Source: Oscillospiraceae bacterium (GTDB lineage: Bacteria > Bacillota > Clostridia > Oscillospirales > Oscillospiraceae). Taken from it: a stretch of 64,000 bases of DNA. Below, one piece after another: positions 1 to 8,599 of this stretch (the stretch's first letter is position 1; the number at the start of each line of letters is the position of its first letter). The position numbers and the translations under genes were made by a program. Below the pieces are notes generated by a model. It ran no database searches and was not told where the DNA came from. It worked only from the letters and a program-made list of their open reading frames with translations. Where the stretch lies: assembly GCA_902774015.1 (NCBI GenBank), contig CACYHB010000002.1, forward strand, positions 57,775 to 121,774, in the 5' to 3' direction.

Positions 1-1
1 G

Positions 2-385
2 ATCCTCACCATGCTCTACCGGCTGGTGCCCACGCTGATCCGCGAGGGCTATGTATTCATCGCCGAATCTCCCCTGTATGAGATCGAGAGCAAGGGCAAG
101 ACCTGGTTTGCCTACTCCGACCGGGAAAAGGCCGAGATCGTGGAGAGCCTCAAGGGTGCGAAGGCCACCATCAACCGAAGCAAGGGCCTTGGCGAAAACG
201 ACCCGGACATGATGTGGATGACCACCATGAACCCGGAGACCCGCCGCCTCATCAAGGTCATGCCGGAGGACGCCGAGCGCATGGCGCAGGTCTTTGATCT
301 GCTGCTGGGGGACGATCTGGAGGGCCGCAAGAATCATATCGCGGAGTTCGGGGCCCAGTATCTGGATCTGGCGGATATATCCTGA
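2..385 (+). CDS. parE: Type II topoisomerase subunit B (ParE/GyrB), C-terminal fragment
   Basis: The gene enters from the left edge, so only the last 127 codons are present. They hold the end of the TOPRIM domain (EGYVFIAESPLYEI) and the C-terminal signature KGLGENDPDMMWMTTMNPET, typical of GyrB and ParE. With the A subunit it forms an A2B2 enzyme that passes DNA duplexes through a double-strand break using ATP. The A-subunit gene follows after one small ORF. I call it ParE because the partner lacks an obvious GyrA-box, but the B fragment alone cannot separate gyrase from topoisomerase IV. Confidence 0.85.
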   Translation: MLTMLYRLVPTLIREGYVFIAESPLYEIESKGKTWFAYSDREKAEIVESLKGAKATINRSKGLGENDPDMMWMTTMNPETRRLIKVMPEDAERMAQVFDLLLGDDLEGRKNHIAEFGAQYLDLADIS

Positions 386-414
386 GATACGGGACAGACA
401 GTGGAGGAACATAA

Positions 415-717
415 ATGAAAGCTAGATATGAGAGCAGCTTCGAACGCGGGCAGTATCTGGTCCGCTATTGCATGGTCGGGGCCATTGCCTGCGGCGTCTG
501 CGCCCTGTTCTTCACGCAGACGGGTACGCCCGCCAATATGGTGCTGATCTTCCTGTCCATGGCCCTGCTGATCGGAATGATCGTCTGCGCCTGGAAGCTT
601 TGCCGCTGCCCCTACTGCGGCAGGCGCATCATCGCGGGGGCGCTGGCGGTCACCGTCTGCCCCGCCTGCAGCAGGGATCTGCGCAGCGGTAAAAAAGTCA
701 AAAAATCCAGAAGATAA
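415..717 (+). CDS. Small membrane protein with zinc-ribbon-like tail
   Basis: A 100-residue protein of unknown function lying between the topoisomerase B and A genes, only 9 bp before the latter, so probably co-transcribed. Two hydrophobic helices (about residues 20-35 and 41-60) are followed by CxC-PYC (CRCPYCGRR) and CPAC pairs that look like a four-cysteine zinc ribbon, then a Lys/Arg-rich tail. The layout suggests a membrane anchor with a cytosolic zinc-binding end. I do not recognise the family. Confidence 0.7.
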   Translation: MKARYESSFERGQYLVRYCMVGAIACGVCALFFTQTGTPANMVLIFLSMALLIGMIVCAWKLCRCPYCGRRIIAGALAVTVCPACSRDLRSGKKVKKSRR

Positions 718-726
718 GGGGCATAT

Positions 727-2967
727 ATGGCAAAGAAAAAAGAAGCGGAAAAGAAAAAATACGACAATCCCAACGTCATCGGTCTGCGTGCCGCCGTGCT
801 GGAGCAGCCGATCACCGAGACGCTGGAGACGAACTTCATGCCTTATGCCATGTCGGTCATCGTCTCCCGCGCCATTCCCGAGATCGACGGCTTCAAGCCC
901 TCCCACCGCAAACTGCTCTACACCATGTTCAAGATGGGGCTGCTGGGCGGCAGCCGGACCAAGAGCGCCAACATCGTGGGGCAGACCATGAAGCTCAATC
1001 CCCACGGGGACGCCGCCATCTATGAGACCATGGTGCGTCTCTCCGCGGGCTATCAGGCGCTGCTGACGCCCTTTGTGGACTCCAAGGGCAATTTCGGCAA
1101 GGTCTACTCCCGGGATATGTCCTGCGCCGCTTCCCGCTATACCGAGGCGCGGCTTTCCGCCATCTGCGCGGAGCTTTTCCGGGATATTGACCGCGATACC
1201 GTGGATTTCACCGACAACTACGACGGCAGCATGAAGGAGCCTGCGCTCCTGCCCACGGCTTTCCCAAACGTATTGGTTTCCGCCAACTCCGGCATTGCCG
1301 CCGGCATGGCCAGCCAGATCTGCGGCTTCAACCTGGGCGAGGTGTGTGAAACAACGGTGGCCTATCTGAAGGACCCGGAGTGCGACATTCACGCCACCCT
1401 CCCCGCACCGGACTTTCCCACCGGCGGCGAGATCATCTATGACCGGCGGGAGATGGAGAGCATCTATCTCACCGGCCGAGGCAGCTTCAAGGTCCGCGCC
1501 CGGTGGCGCTATCTGCAGAAGGAAAACATCATCGAGATCTATGAGATCCCATACACCACCACCTCCGAGGCCGTCATCGACAAGGTGGCGGAGCTCATCA
1601 AGACCGGCAAGGTGCGGGAGATCAACGACATGCGCGACGAGACGGACCTGGGCGGCCTGCGCCTGGCGATCGACCTGAAGCGCGGCGCGGATCCCGACAA
1701 GCTGATGCAGAAGCTCTTCAAGATGACCACCCTGCAGGACGCCTTCCCATGCAACTTCAACATCCTCGTGGGCGGCAATCCCCGGGTCATGGGCGTCCGG
1801 GAGATCCTGGAGGAGTGGACAGCCTGGCGGATGGACTGTGTGCGCCGCCGGGTGTTCTACGAGCTGCAGAAGAAGAAGGACAAGCTGCATCTTCTGCAGG
1901 GTTTGGAGAGGATCCTGCTGGACATTGACAGGGCCATCGAGATCATCCGCAACACGGAACTGGAGAGCGAGGTCGTGCCCAATCTGATGATGGGCTTCGG
2001 CATCGACCAGATCCAGGCGGAATATGTGGCCGAGATCAAGCTGCGCAACATCAACCGCGAGTATATCCTCAAGCGCACCGCGGAGACCGAGGCCCTTGAG
2101 AAGGACATCGAGGAGCTGGAGGCCACGCTCCACAACCGCAGGCGCATCAAGAGCATCATCACGGATGAACTCAGGCAGATCCAGAAGAAGTACGCCGCGC
2201 CTCGGAAAACCGCGATTGTCTATGCCGACGAGATCGAGGAGTTTGACGAGACGGAGAACGTGCCCGACTATCCGGTGACGGTGTTCCTGTCCCGTGAGGG
2301 CTATCTGAAGAAGATCACGGCCCAGTCCCTGCGCATGAGCGGGGAGCAGAAATACAAGGAGGGCGACGGCCCGGCCCGCAGCTTTGAGGCAAACAACCGC
2401 AGCGAGCTTCTGGTTTTCACGGACAGACAGCAGGTTTACAAGACCCGCCTGAGCGAGTTTGAGGACCAGAAGGCCTCTTCTCTCGGCACCTATCTGCCCG
2501 CCAAGCTCCAGATGGACGAGGGGGAGAGCGTGTTCGCTGTGGTGGAACCCGGCGATTACCGGGCACACCTCCTGTTCGTGTTTGAAAACGGCAAGGCCGC
2601 GCGTGTGGAGCTCTCGGCCTACGAGACCAAGACCAACCGGAAGAAGCTGATCGGCGCCTATTCCGACAAGAGCCCCCTCAAGGCTCTGCTGGTTCTGAAG
2701 GAGGAGAAGGAAGTGGTCTGCTACGCAAGTGACGGCCGCTGCCTCCTGTTTCATACGAGCCTTCTGCAGGCCAAGACGAGCCGCAGCACCCAGGGCGTGG
2801 GCGTGATGGCCCTCAAGCCCCGCAGGACGCTGGAGCGGGCCGCCTTCCTCACAGATACCCCGCTGCAGAACCAGAGCCGCTACCGTGTAAGAAGCCTGCC
2901 CGCCGCCGGCGCGCTGCTCAAGCCGGAGGACAGGGGAGAAGAACAGTTATCGCTGATCGAGGAGTGA
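727..2967 (+). CDS. parC: Type II topoisomerase subunit A (ParC-like)
   Basis: A 746-residue DNA-breaking subunit. The winged-helix region and the catalytic tyrosine (Y138 in SRYTEARL) are clear, followed by the tower and a coiled coil (about 370-490). The C-terminal beta-propeller region is short and has no evident GyrA-box, which favours ParC over GyrA. At the quinolone-binding helix (HGDAAIYETM) alanine 96 and glutamate 100 occupy the places of E. coli GyrA Ser83 and Asp87. A Lys/Glu-rich N-terminal extension precedes the domain. It starts 9 bp after the small zinc-ribbon gene and ends 4 bp before the yitT-like gene. Confidence 0.9.
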   Translation: MAKKKEAEKKKYDNPNVIGLRAAVLEQPITETLETNFMPYAMSVIVSRAIPEIDGFKPSHRKLLYTMFKMGLLGGSRTKSANIVGQTMKLNPHGDAAIYETMVRLSAGYQALLTPFVDSKGNFGKVYSRDMSCAASRYTEARLSAICAELFRDIDRDTVDFTDNYDGSMKEPALLPTAFPNVLVSANSGIAAGMASQICGFNLGEVCETTVAYLKDPECDIHATLPAPDFPTGGEIIYDRREMESIYLTGRGSFKVRARWRYLQKENIIEIYEIPYTTTSEAVIDKVAELIKTGKVREINDMRDETDLGGLRLAIDLKRGADPDKLMQKLFKMTTLQDAFPCNFNILVGGNPRVMGVREILEEWTAWRMDCVRRRVFYELQKKKDKLHLLQGLERILLDIDRAIEIIRNTELESEVVPNLMMGFGIDQIQAEYVAEIKLRNINREYILKRTAETEALEKDIEELEATLHNRRRIKSIITDELRQIQKKYAAPRKTAIVYADEIEEFDETENVPDYPVTVFLSREGYLKKITAQSLRMSGEQKYKEGDGPARSFEANNRSELLVFTDRQQVYKTRLSEFEDQKASSLGTYLPAKLQMDEGESVFAVVEPGDYRAHLLFVFENGKAARVELSAYETKTNRKKLIGAYSDKSPLKALLVLKEEKEVVCYASDGRCLLFHTSLLQAKTSRSTQGVGVMALKPRRTLERAAFLTDTPLQNQSRYRVRSLPAAGALLKPEDRGEEQLSLIEE

Positions 2968-2971
2968 TCCC

Positions 2972-3853
2972 ATGGGCAATCTTTTTTCGGATAAACCGCT
3001 GCTCAGAGTCGCCTGGAAGTACCTGATGATCGTTGTGGGCGCGGTGATCTACGCCGTTTCCTTTCAGTTTTTCCTGTTCCCCAATGAGATCGTGGCGGGC
3101 GGCGTGACCGGTATCGCCATGATCGTCAATGCCATGACCCACTGGCCGGTCGGCGTAATGATCATTGTGATGAACGTGCCGCTGTTCCTGTTTTCCTGGC
3201 GCTTTTTCGGGATGGACTATATGATCGCCTCCCTGGTAGGCATGGGCCTGTCCTCCGTGCTGGTGGACCTGTTTTCTCTCAGCGGTCTGGTGCTCACGAA
3301 CGATCCCATGCTTGCCGCCATCATCGGCGGCGTCATCAAGGGCGCGGGCCTCGGCCTGATCTACTATGTCAACGGCTCCACCGGCGGTATCGACATTGTG
3401 ATCAAGATCCTGCGCCAGCGCTACAATCACATCAACTTCGGCACGATCATGCTCATCGTGGACGCGGCCATCGTCATGGCCTATGCCATGGTCCTGGGCA
3501 AATACCAGAGCGCCATGTATTCCATTATCGCCATGTTCGTGGTGACCAAGGTGGTGGATCTGTTCCTCTACGGCATCGACAATTCCGCCCTTTGTCTCAT
3601 CGTGAGCGATCAGAGCGAGACCCTGACCGACAAAATCCTCTCCGGGCACGTACATAGAGGCGTGACGATCCTGGAGGGCGAGGGCGCCTACTCCCACAGC
3701 AAGAAACACGTGATTATGTGCGTCGTCAAGCGCACCCAGATCCCGGAGCTGCGCCGCCTGGTCAGAAGCGTGGACGAGCGGGCTTTCTTCGTTGTCACAG
3801 ACGCCAAGAACGTGTTCGGCAAGGGCTTTGAGAGCATTTCGGAGGTCCGCTGA
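2972..3853 (+). CDS. YitT family membrane protein (DUF161/DUF2179)
   Basis: A 293-residue protein with five to six transmembrane helices in the first 195 residues (DUF161), including the conserved stretch around YYVNGSTGGIDIV. The soluble C-terminal DUF2179 domain (about 215-285) contains RGVTILEGEGAYS. The family is widespread in Firmicutes and its substrate is not established. The start lies 4 bp after the topoisomerase gene and the stop overlaps the next ATG by one base, so the two genes are translationally coupled. Confidence 0.9.
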   Translation: MGNLFSDKPLLRVAWKYLMIVVGAVIYAVSFQFFLFPNEIVAGGVTGIAMIVNAMTHWPVGVMIIVMNVPLFLFSWRFFGMDYMIASLVGMGLSSVLVDLFSLSGLVLTNDPMLAAIIGGVIKGAGLGLIYYVNGSTGGIDIVIKILRQRYNHINFGTIMLIVDAAIVMAYAMVLGKYQSAMYSIIAMFVVTKVVDLFLYGIDNSALCLIVSDQSETLTDKILSGHVHRGVTILEGEGAYSHSKKHVIMCVVKRTQIPELRRLVRSVDERAFFVVTDAKNVFGKGFESISEVR

Positions 3854-5094
3854 TGAAACGCGCCTGCGCTGTACTGCTCTGTCTGACTGCCCTGCTCTGC
3901 CTCTCCGGCTGCGGCAGCATGTTTCCGAAGGAATATGTGGTGGTGGGCGATTACACGCCCGTTATACCCGCAGACGATGCGGAGGAGGGACGGGTCACCG
4001 TCTCCGACCTTCCGCAGCTGCGGCGCGCCCTGCTGGAGATGGTCTCTGCCGGCGAGCAGGAGAGCAGCATCATCTTCGATGCGGACTACGAGGGGGAAAT
4101 CAGCGAGGACATGGCCAGCGCCTGCTGGCAGGTCCGTACGCAGGACGCCCTCTGTGCCTACTGCGTGGAGAACATCTCCTACGATCTGACCAAGATCGTC
4201 AACCATACCGAGGCGAAAATGACGGTGCGCTACAGCGACGCGGTCTGTTCCCCGACCGATGTGCAGCGCCGGACCTATTCCAGCGGCATGGACGAGCTTA
4301 TCCGGGAGATGCTGACCAAGGGCAGCACCCGGGAGGCCGTGCTCATCAACCAAAGCTATTACAGCTCCGAGGGAATGGAGGAACTCATTGCGGACGTCTA
4401 CCGGACCGACCCGATCCTATCGCCCCAGGCGCCGTCCATCAGCGTAATGATGCTCAGCGGCAGCGGGACCCAGCGGCTGTACGAGATCGACCTGGACTAC
4501 GGCATGAACGAGCAGGAGCGCCAGCGCCGTCTGGAGGCGCTGCAGGCGCTGGAACCCTTTGCGGGGATGGAACTGGAGGCGGCGGACGAAGCGCACCGGG
4601 CACTGGCGGCTGCCGAATGGCTCTCCGCCCATTGCCGCTATGCGCCGGATGGCAACGGCGACCTCTATTCTGCCCTCATTGAGGGAGCTGCCAATGACGA
4701 GGGCATGGCGTATGCGTATGTCTATCTGTGCCGGCTGCTGAATCTGGACTGCCGGATGGTCTACGGCCAGAAAAACTGGGAGGACGGCTGCTGGAATATC
4801 ATCTCCGCCGAAGGGAGCTATTACCATGTGGACCCAACGGTCTGCGCTGCGGGCGACTATAACGGCGGCTTCCTGCTGCGCGACGAGGTCATGTGGGAAA
4901 ACTGCCGTTGGGATGTGTCCGCTTATCCCGCCTGCACGGGTGAACTGAGCTGGTACACCCTCGCCGTGCAGGACGGATTGATAGAACCGCCTCCGGATGA
5001 GAGCGGCGGAGAGATTCCTGCGGAAGAATCCGCCCAGGAGGCGGTGGTGGAGATCGAGGAAGAAAGCGAAGCCGAAACCGCGGAGGAATCGTAA
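3853..5094 (+). CDS. Lipoprotein with degenerate transglutaminase-like domain
   Basis: A 413-residue secreted lipoprotein: the signal peptide ends in the lipobox LSGC (Cys20). Residues about 260-355 match the transglutaminase-like cysteine protease fold (LYSALIEGAANDEGMAYAY, then SYYHVDPT). The usual catalytic triad is broken. Asp282 stands where the family has Cys, and GCWN (312-315) replaces HAWN, so His is lost; Asp327 in VDPT remains. An acidic Glu-rich tail (about 380-413) ends the protein. It is probably a non-enzymatic cell-surface domain. Overlap with the yitT-like gene suggests joint expression. Confidence 0.8.
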   Translation: MKRACAVLLCLTALLCLSGCGSMFPKEYVVVGDYTPVIPADDAEEGRVTVSDLPQLRRALLEMVSAGEQESSIIFDADYEGEISEDMASACWQVRTQDALCAYCVENISYDLTKIVNHTEAKMTVRYSDAVCSPTDVQRRTYSSGMDELIREMLTKGSTREAVLINQSYYSSEGMEELIADVYRTDPILSPQAPSISVMMLSGSGTQRLYEIDLDYGMNEQERQRRLEALQALEPFAGMELEAADEAHRALAAAEWLSAHCRYAPDGNGDLYSALIEGAANDEGMAYAYVYLCRLLNLDCRMVYGQKNWEDGCWNIISAEGSYYHVDPTVCAAGDYNGGFLLRDEVMWENCRWDVSAYPACTGELSWYTLAVQDGLIEPPPDESGGEIPAEESAQEAVVEIEEESEAETAEES

Positions 5095-5102
5095 AAATCT
5101 TC

Positions 5103-5130
5103 TTGACAAGACGGCAGATTGTGATATAAT
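5103..5130 (+). promoter_or_regulatory. Sigma-A type promoter of tRNA-Gly
   Basis: TTGACA (5103-5108) and TATAAT (5125-5130) are separated by 16 bp, and the tRNA starts 13 bp downstream. Both boxes are perfect consensus. Confidence 0.9.
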
Positions 5131-5143
5131 CCTTTCTGCTGAC

Positions 5144-5219
5144 GCGGGCATAGCTCATCCGGTAGAGCGCCACCTTGCCAAGGTGGAGGTAGCGAGTTCG
5201 AGCCTCGTTGCCCGCTCCA
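5144..5219 (+). tRNA. tRNA-Gly (anticodon GCC)
   Basis: A 76-nt cloverleaf. The acceptor stem GCGGGCA pairs with TGCCCGC, the anticodon stem CACCT/AGGTG encloses TTGCCAA with anticodon GCC, the T-arm contains GTTCGAGCC, and CCA is encoded. It follows a consensus promoter and precedes a hairpin, then tRNA-Leu. Confidence 0.97.
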
Positions 5220-5223
5220 TATT

Positions 5224-5253
5224 GGCCTATCGCTTCGGCGATAGGCCATTTTC
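5224..5253 (+). terminator. Hairpin between tRNA-Gly and tRNA-Leu
   Basis: GGCCTATCGC pairs with GCGATAGGCC around a TTCG tetraloop and is followed by ATTTTCTTT. It could end the tRNA-Gly transcript or act as a processing stem in a Gly-Leu precursor, since no separate promoter for tRNA-Leu is obvious. Confidence 0.75.
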
Positions 5254-5262
5254 TTTCCCTTT

Positions 5263-5345
5263 GCGGGTATGGTGGAATTGGCAGACACGCTGGATTTAGG
5301 TTCCAGTGGGCAACCGTGCAGGTTCAAGTCCTGTTACCCGCACCA
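5263..5345 (+). tRNA. tRNA-Leu (anticodon TAG)
   Basis: An 83-nt class II tRNA with a long variable arm. The acceptor stem GCGGGTA pairs with TACCCGC, the anticodon stem CTGGA/TCCAG encloses TTTAGGT (anticodon TAG, reading CUA), the T-arm has GGTTCAAGTCC, and CCA is encoded. Confidence 0.97.
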
Positions 5346-5378
5346 AAAGAGGAGCCGCCGCCTGGCGGCTCCTCTTTT
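5346..5378 (+). terminator. Rho-independent terminator of tRNA-Leu
   Basis: A 14-15 bp perfect stem (AAAGAGGAGCCGCC / GGCGGCTCCTCTTT) with a 4-nt loop and a T-tract begins right at the tRNA CCA end. Its right half is the start of the tandem repeat that follows. Confidence 0.85.
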
Positions 5379-5684
5379 GGTGCAGGCAAGGGATGACTGG
5401 GTTCTGCCTGCCCGAGGGGCAGTGGCAGCGACGGACGACGCGAAGCGGCGTCCTAGTCCCTTCAGGGAGTTCAAGTCCTGTTGACACGGAATGCCGCCTG
5501 GCGGCTCCTCTTTTGGTGCGGGCAAGGGATGACTGGGTTCTGCCTGCCCGAGGGGCAGTGGCAGCGACGGACGACGCGAAGCGGCGTCCTAGTCCCTTTA
5601 GGGAGTTCAAGTCCTGTTGACACGGAATGCCGCCTGACGGCTCCTCTTTTGGTGCAGGCAAGGGATGACTGGGTTCTGCCTGCC
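5357..5684. repeat. 136-bp tandem repeats derived from the tRNA-Leu 3' region
   Basis: Two full copies (5357-5492, 5493-5628) and a partial third (5629-5684) with a constant 136-bp period and near identity. Each unit starts with the right half of the tRNA-Leu terminator and ends with TTCAAGTCCTGTT, identical to the tRNA-Leu T-arm region, then a degenerate acceptor end. Internal dyads (for example GGACGACGC/GCGGCGTCC and TCCCTTCAGGGA) make the unit highly structured. Open frames inside have no coding character. From 5685 to 5849 I see only a short hairpin near 5780 and the ribosome binding site of the next gene. Confidence 0.9.
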
Positions 5685-5849
5685 GGGAAAAGGGCCGGCC
5701 GGTCGCTGCGGGAAACGCGATGCGGAAAACCAGATAGAGCATCCGGCCAGAACCGTTGTTCCTTCGTATAAAAAAATATAACGGAAGGGAACTATTCCGT
5801 TTCTTGCACGTCTGATTGTATGCAAGTATACATGACAGGAGATAAAATA

Positions 5850-7016
5850 ATGAGATATCGTTCTTTCAAAAGTCTATTCTCTATGGCGCTCTCCGCCGCG
5901 CTGCTGCTGGGCCTGGGCTGCACGGCCTTTGCCGCTGAGGATGTGAGCAGATCGGTCACTGTCAGCGCCGCCGGCGCAGACGCCACGGCGACCTACGGTA
6001 CGGTCAGCGTCTCCATCTCGGACGCGCTGCAGTCCAACAACGCGCTGGAGGTCCTCTCCGAGAACGGTCACCGCGCCGAGGTCACGGCAGACTCCGTTTC
6101 GGCCGGCGGGGAATTTCCCACGGGTCTGTCCGTCTCCTCCAAGGCGAACGGCAGCCTGAGCCGTGTCACGGCGGGCGGGGTTTCCGCCAGGGGGGAGGAC
6201 AGCGCCATTGCGCTGGGCGTCACCGTCTTTGACGGGGGACGCGCCGAGATCAGCGTGGGTGAACAGGGTGTGACCGCGGTGGCGGACGACTATGCCATCG
6301 GTCTTCACGCAGGCGTGTTCGGTTCCGGTACCGTGAACGCCGAGCTGCTGGGCGATCTGGCGGTAAGCGGCGGCTATCAGGCCCGCGGAACTGTTCTTGT
6401 CGCGCCGCCCGCCGGCAGCGAAAGTGTGACGGTGAACGGTAATCTTACCGCCCGCAGCAACGGCGATGCGGCGGCAGCGGAGATCGACCTGGGCGAGAGC
6501 GCGGCCGGAGACGTGATGCTCCGCGTGCACGGTGATCTGCTCTCCAACGACGTCGGCCTGCTGATCCAGAACGATTCCGGCGTTCCTGCGGCAACGGTCG
6601 TTGTGGATGGGACTGTCAAAGGACAGAATACCGCCATCGTCGTTTCCGACCCGGAGACAGTCGGCAGCCTTCGCCTGGTGGCCTGGAAGATCGTTCGCAG
6701 CCGCAGCGGAAATGTGGCGGAGACCACGGGCGGCATGCCTGCGGCCGAGCTTCAGAAGGCCGTCAACTACATCGTACGCACGTCCGTCCCCGAGGGCGTG
6801 AAGCTGAGCGCTGCCGGCATAAGCTATCAGGAGGATCTGGGCCTTTATACCGCCCATGAAGGCGACGAGCTCAGCTTCTATGTGGAAGTGCCGAAGGGCG
6901 TGAAGCTGGAGGGCGTCTACAATGGGGAGAAGGCTCTGGAGCAGGGCTCCGACGGCGGCTTCCGCCTGAGCGTTCCCCGCGGCGGCGGCGTGGAGCTGCG
7001 CGTTGTTACGAAATAA
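5850..7016 (+). CDS. Secreted protein of unknown function
   Basis: A 388-residue exported protein. The start at 5850 is chosen over an ATG 30 bp upstream because AGGAG lies 8 bp before it and the signal peptide (MRYRSFKSLF..., cleavage near AFA-AED) begins there. The mature part is rich in Ser, Ala, Gly and Val in short alternating stretches, as in right-handed beta-helix or adhesin-like proteins, with no Cys motif, anchor or membrane segment visible. The gene is monocistronic, between the tRNA repeats and a strong terminator. I do not recognise a family. Confidence 0.75.
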   Translation: MRYRSFKSLFSMALSAALLLGLGCTAFAAEDVSRSVTVSAAGADATATYGTVSVSISDALQSNNALEVLSENGHRAEVTADSVSAGGEFPTGLSVSSKANGSLSRVTAGGVSARGEDSAIALGVTVFDGGRAEISVGEQGVTAVADDYAIGLHAGVFGSGTVNAELLGDLAVSGGYQARGTVLVAPPAGSESVTVNGNLTARSNGDAAAAEIDLGESAAGDVMLRVHGDLLSNDVGLLIQNDSGVPAATVVVDGTVKGQNTAIVVSDPETVGSLRLVAWKIVRSRSGNVAETTGGMPAAELQKAVNYIVRTSVPEGVKLSAAGISYQEDLGLYTAHEGDELSFYVEVPKGVKLEGVYNGEKALEQGSDGGFRLSVPRGGGVELRVVTK

Positions 7017-7030
7017 TAGTAAGCCGTCTT

Positions 7031-7069
7031 GCGGCGGCCCGCCCGGTTTTTCCCGGGAAGGGCCGCCGC
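7031..7069 (+). terminator. Terminator of the secreted-protein gene
   Basis: A 10-bp GC-rich stem (GCGGCGGCCC / GGGCCGCCGC), with an inner CCCGG/CCGGG dyad, lies 15 bp after the stop codon and is followed by TTCTTGC. Confidence 0.8.
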
Positions 7070-7072
7070 TTC

Positions 7073-7101
7073 TTGCATGAACAGGGAGGGTATGCTATAA
7101 T
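7073..7101 (+). promoter_or_regulatory. Promoter of the murT-gatD-dus group
   Basis: TTGCAT (7073-7078) and TATAAT (7096-7101) with a 17-bp spacer lie about 50 bp upstream of murT. Confidence 0.75.
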
Positions 7102-7152
7102 CTTTATTCAGCGGCGTGTTTCGCTGCCTATTCCGTGAACAGGAGCCAAGGT

Positions 7153-8523
7153 ATGACGATCCGTGCATTTTTTGCGATTCTGCTTTGTAAGCTGCTGCGC
7201 TTTGTCTCCCGGGTTCTGCACCGGGGCGGCACGGCTATGCCCGGCCGCTATGCGCTGAAGCTCTGCCCCGATCTGCTGGATCGGCTTGCCTGCCAGGTCA
7301 GCAGCGTGGCCATCACCGGCACCAACGGCAAGACCACCAGCGCCCGCATGATCGAAGAGGCCTTCCGCGAGCAGGGGCTGCCCTATCTGACCAACCGGTC
7401 CGGGGCCAATCTGATCGACGGCATCACCACCGAATTTGTGATGAACAGCAGCCTTTTCGGCAAGGTGAAGAAGGATTACGCAGTCATTGAATGCGACGAG
7501 GCGGCGGCCCGGAAGGTTTTCCCGAGGCTCAAGCCGAAAGTAGTCGTGGTAACGAATCTGTTTCGCGACCAGTTGGATCGTTACGGCGAGGTGACCCATA
7601 CGCTGGAGAATATCCGGGAGGCCCTGCACGGCGCGCCGGAGGCGCTGCTGTGCCTCAACGCCGACTGCTCGCTGACGGCGTCCCTTGCGGGGGATCTGCC
7701 CAATCCGGTGCGCTGGTTCGGCGTCGAGCAGGGGGCTGCGCCCTCTCGGGAAAAGCCCGAGATCTCCGACGCGACCCACTGTATCCGCTGCAAGACCGAG
7801 TATGAGTACGATTACATCAGCTACGGCCACCTGGGCGGTTTCCGCTGCCCCAAGTGCGGCTACCGCCGCCACCGGGCAGATTACGCCGTGACCGACGTTG
7901 TGGAGCAGCGGCCCGACGGCAGCGACATCGTCATGGAGGTCGGCGGCGAAAAGCATCTGATTTGCGTGAATCTCCCCGCCATGTACAACATCTATAACGC
8001 CGCCGGGGCTGTTGCCGCGGTGACGGAGATGGGTCTCGGCGTGCAGGCGGCGGCAGATGCGCTCAAAGGCTTCCGCTGCGGCTTCGGGCGTATGGAGCGC
8101 TTTGACCTGGCGGGCGGTACCCGGATGATGCTGGTCAAGAATCCTGCCGGCTGCAACCAGGTGATCGAATATCTTCAGACGATCAGGGAGAAGTTCATCC
8201 TGGTGATCTGCCTCAACGACCGGGCCGCCGACGGGCGGGATATCTCCTGGATCTGGGATGCAGACTTTGAGGGACTCAGCGCGCTGGCCGGAAGGCTGGA
8301 TCAGGTGATCGTCTCCGGCGACAGGGCCGAGGATATGCGCGTGCGCATCAAATACGCGGGCGTGGACGACCGCTGCATCCGTGTGGAGCGGGATTATGAG
8401 ACACTGGTGCGCTCTCTGGAGCAGGAGACGCGGCCCGTGTGCATGATGCCCACCTATACGGCCATGCTGGAGCTGCGGCAGACCGTGATCCGCCACTGCG
8501 GCGGCGAGGAATTCTGGGAGTAG
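7153..8523 (+). CDS. murT: Lipid II isoglutaminyl synthase, MurT subunit
   Basis: Mur-ligase-like subunit that, with GatD, amidates D-Glu of lipid II to isoglutamine in Gram-positive bacteria. The ATP loop is ITGTNGKTT. A four-cysteine zinc ribbon (CIRC ... CPKCG) inserted in the middle domain is diagnostic of MurT, and a DUF1727 C-terminal domain follows. I start at ATG 7153, with AGGAG 7 bp upstream, rather than a GTG 18 bp earlier. The partner gatD lies 76 bp downstream. Confidence 0.93.
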   Translation: MTIRAFFAILLCKLLRFVSRVLHRGGTAMPGRYALKLCPDLLDRLACQVSSVAITGTNGKTTSARMIEEAFREQGLPYLTNRSGANLIDGITTEFVMNSSLFGKVKKDYAVIECDEAAARKVFPRLKPKVVVVTNLFRDQLDRYGEVTHTLENIREALHGAPEALLCLNADCSLTASLAGDLPNPVRWFGVEQGAAPSREKPEISDATHCIRCKTEYEYDYISYGHLGGFRCPKCGYRRHRADYAVTDVVEQRPDGSDIVMEVGGEKHLICVNLPAMYNIYNAAGAVAAVTEMGLGVQAAADALKGFRCGFGRMERFDLAGGTRMMLVKNPAGCNQVIEYLQTIREKFILVICLNDRAADGRDISWIWDADFEGLSALAGRLDQVIVSGDRAEDMRVRIKYAGVDDRCIRVERDYETLVRSLEQETRPVCMMPTYTAMLELRQTVIRHCGGEEFWE

Positions 8524-8599
8524 CGTAAAGAAGAAACTCGCGCCGCTTCGCCTGGCGGTTTATAGCAGACAAGGAATTATTATGTAAACCGGTGATTGT

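Noticed and set aside
334-2754. An 806-codon open frame on the minus strand opposite parC
   Set aside because: It lies fully antisense to a well-conserved topoisomerase gene, has no family match and shows the skewed composition produced by GC-rich antisense codons.
5357-5684. Possible CRISPR array
   Set aside because: The whole 136-bp period is conserved with no short repeat plus variable spacer structure, and no cas genes are present.
5269-5771. Several overlapping open frames in the tRNA-Leu repeat array
   Set aside because: They are repeated, frame-independent translations of a 136-bp non-coding repeat and begin inside the tRNA.
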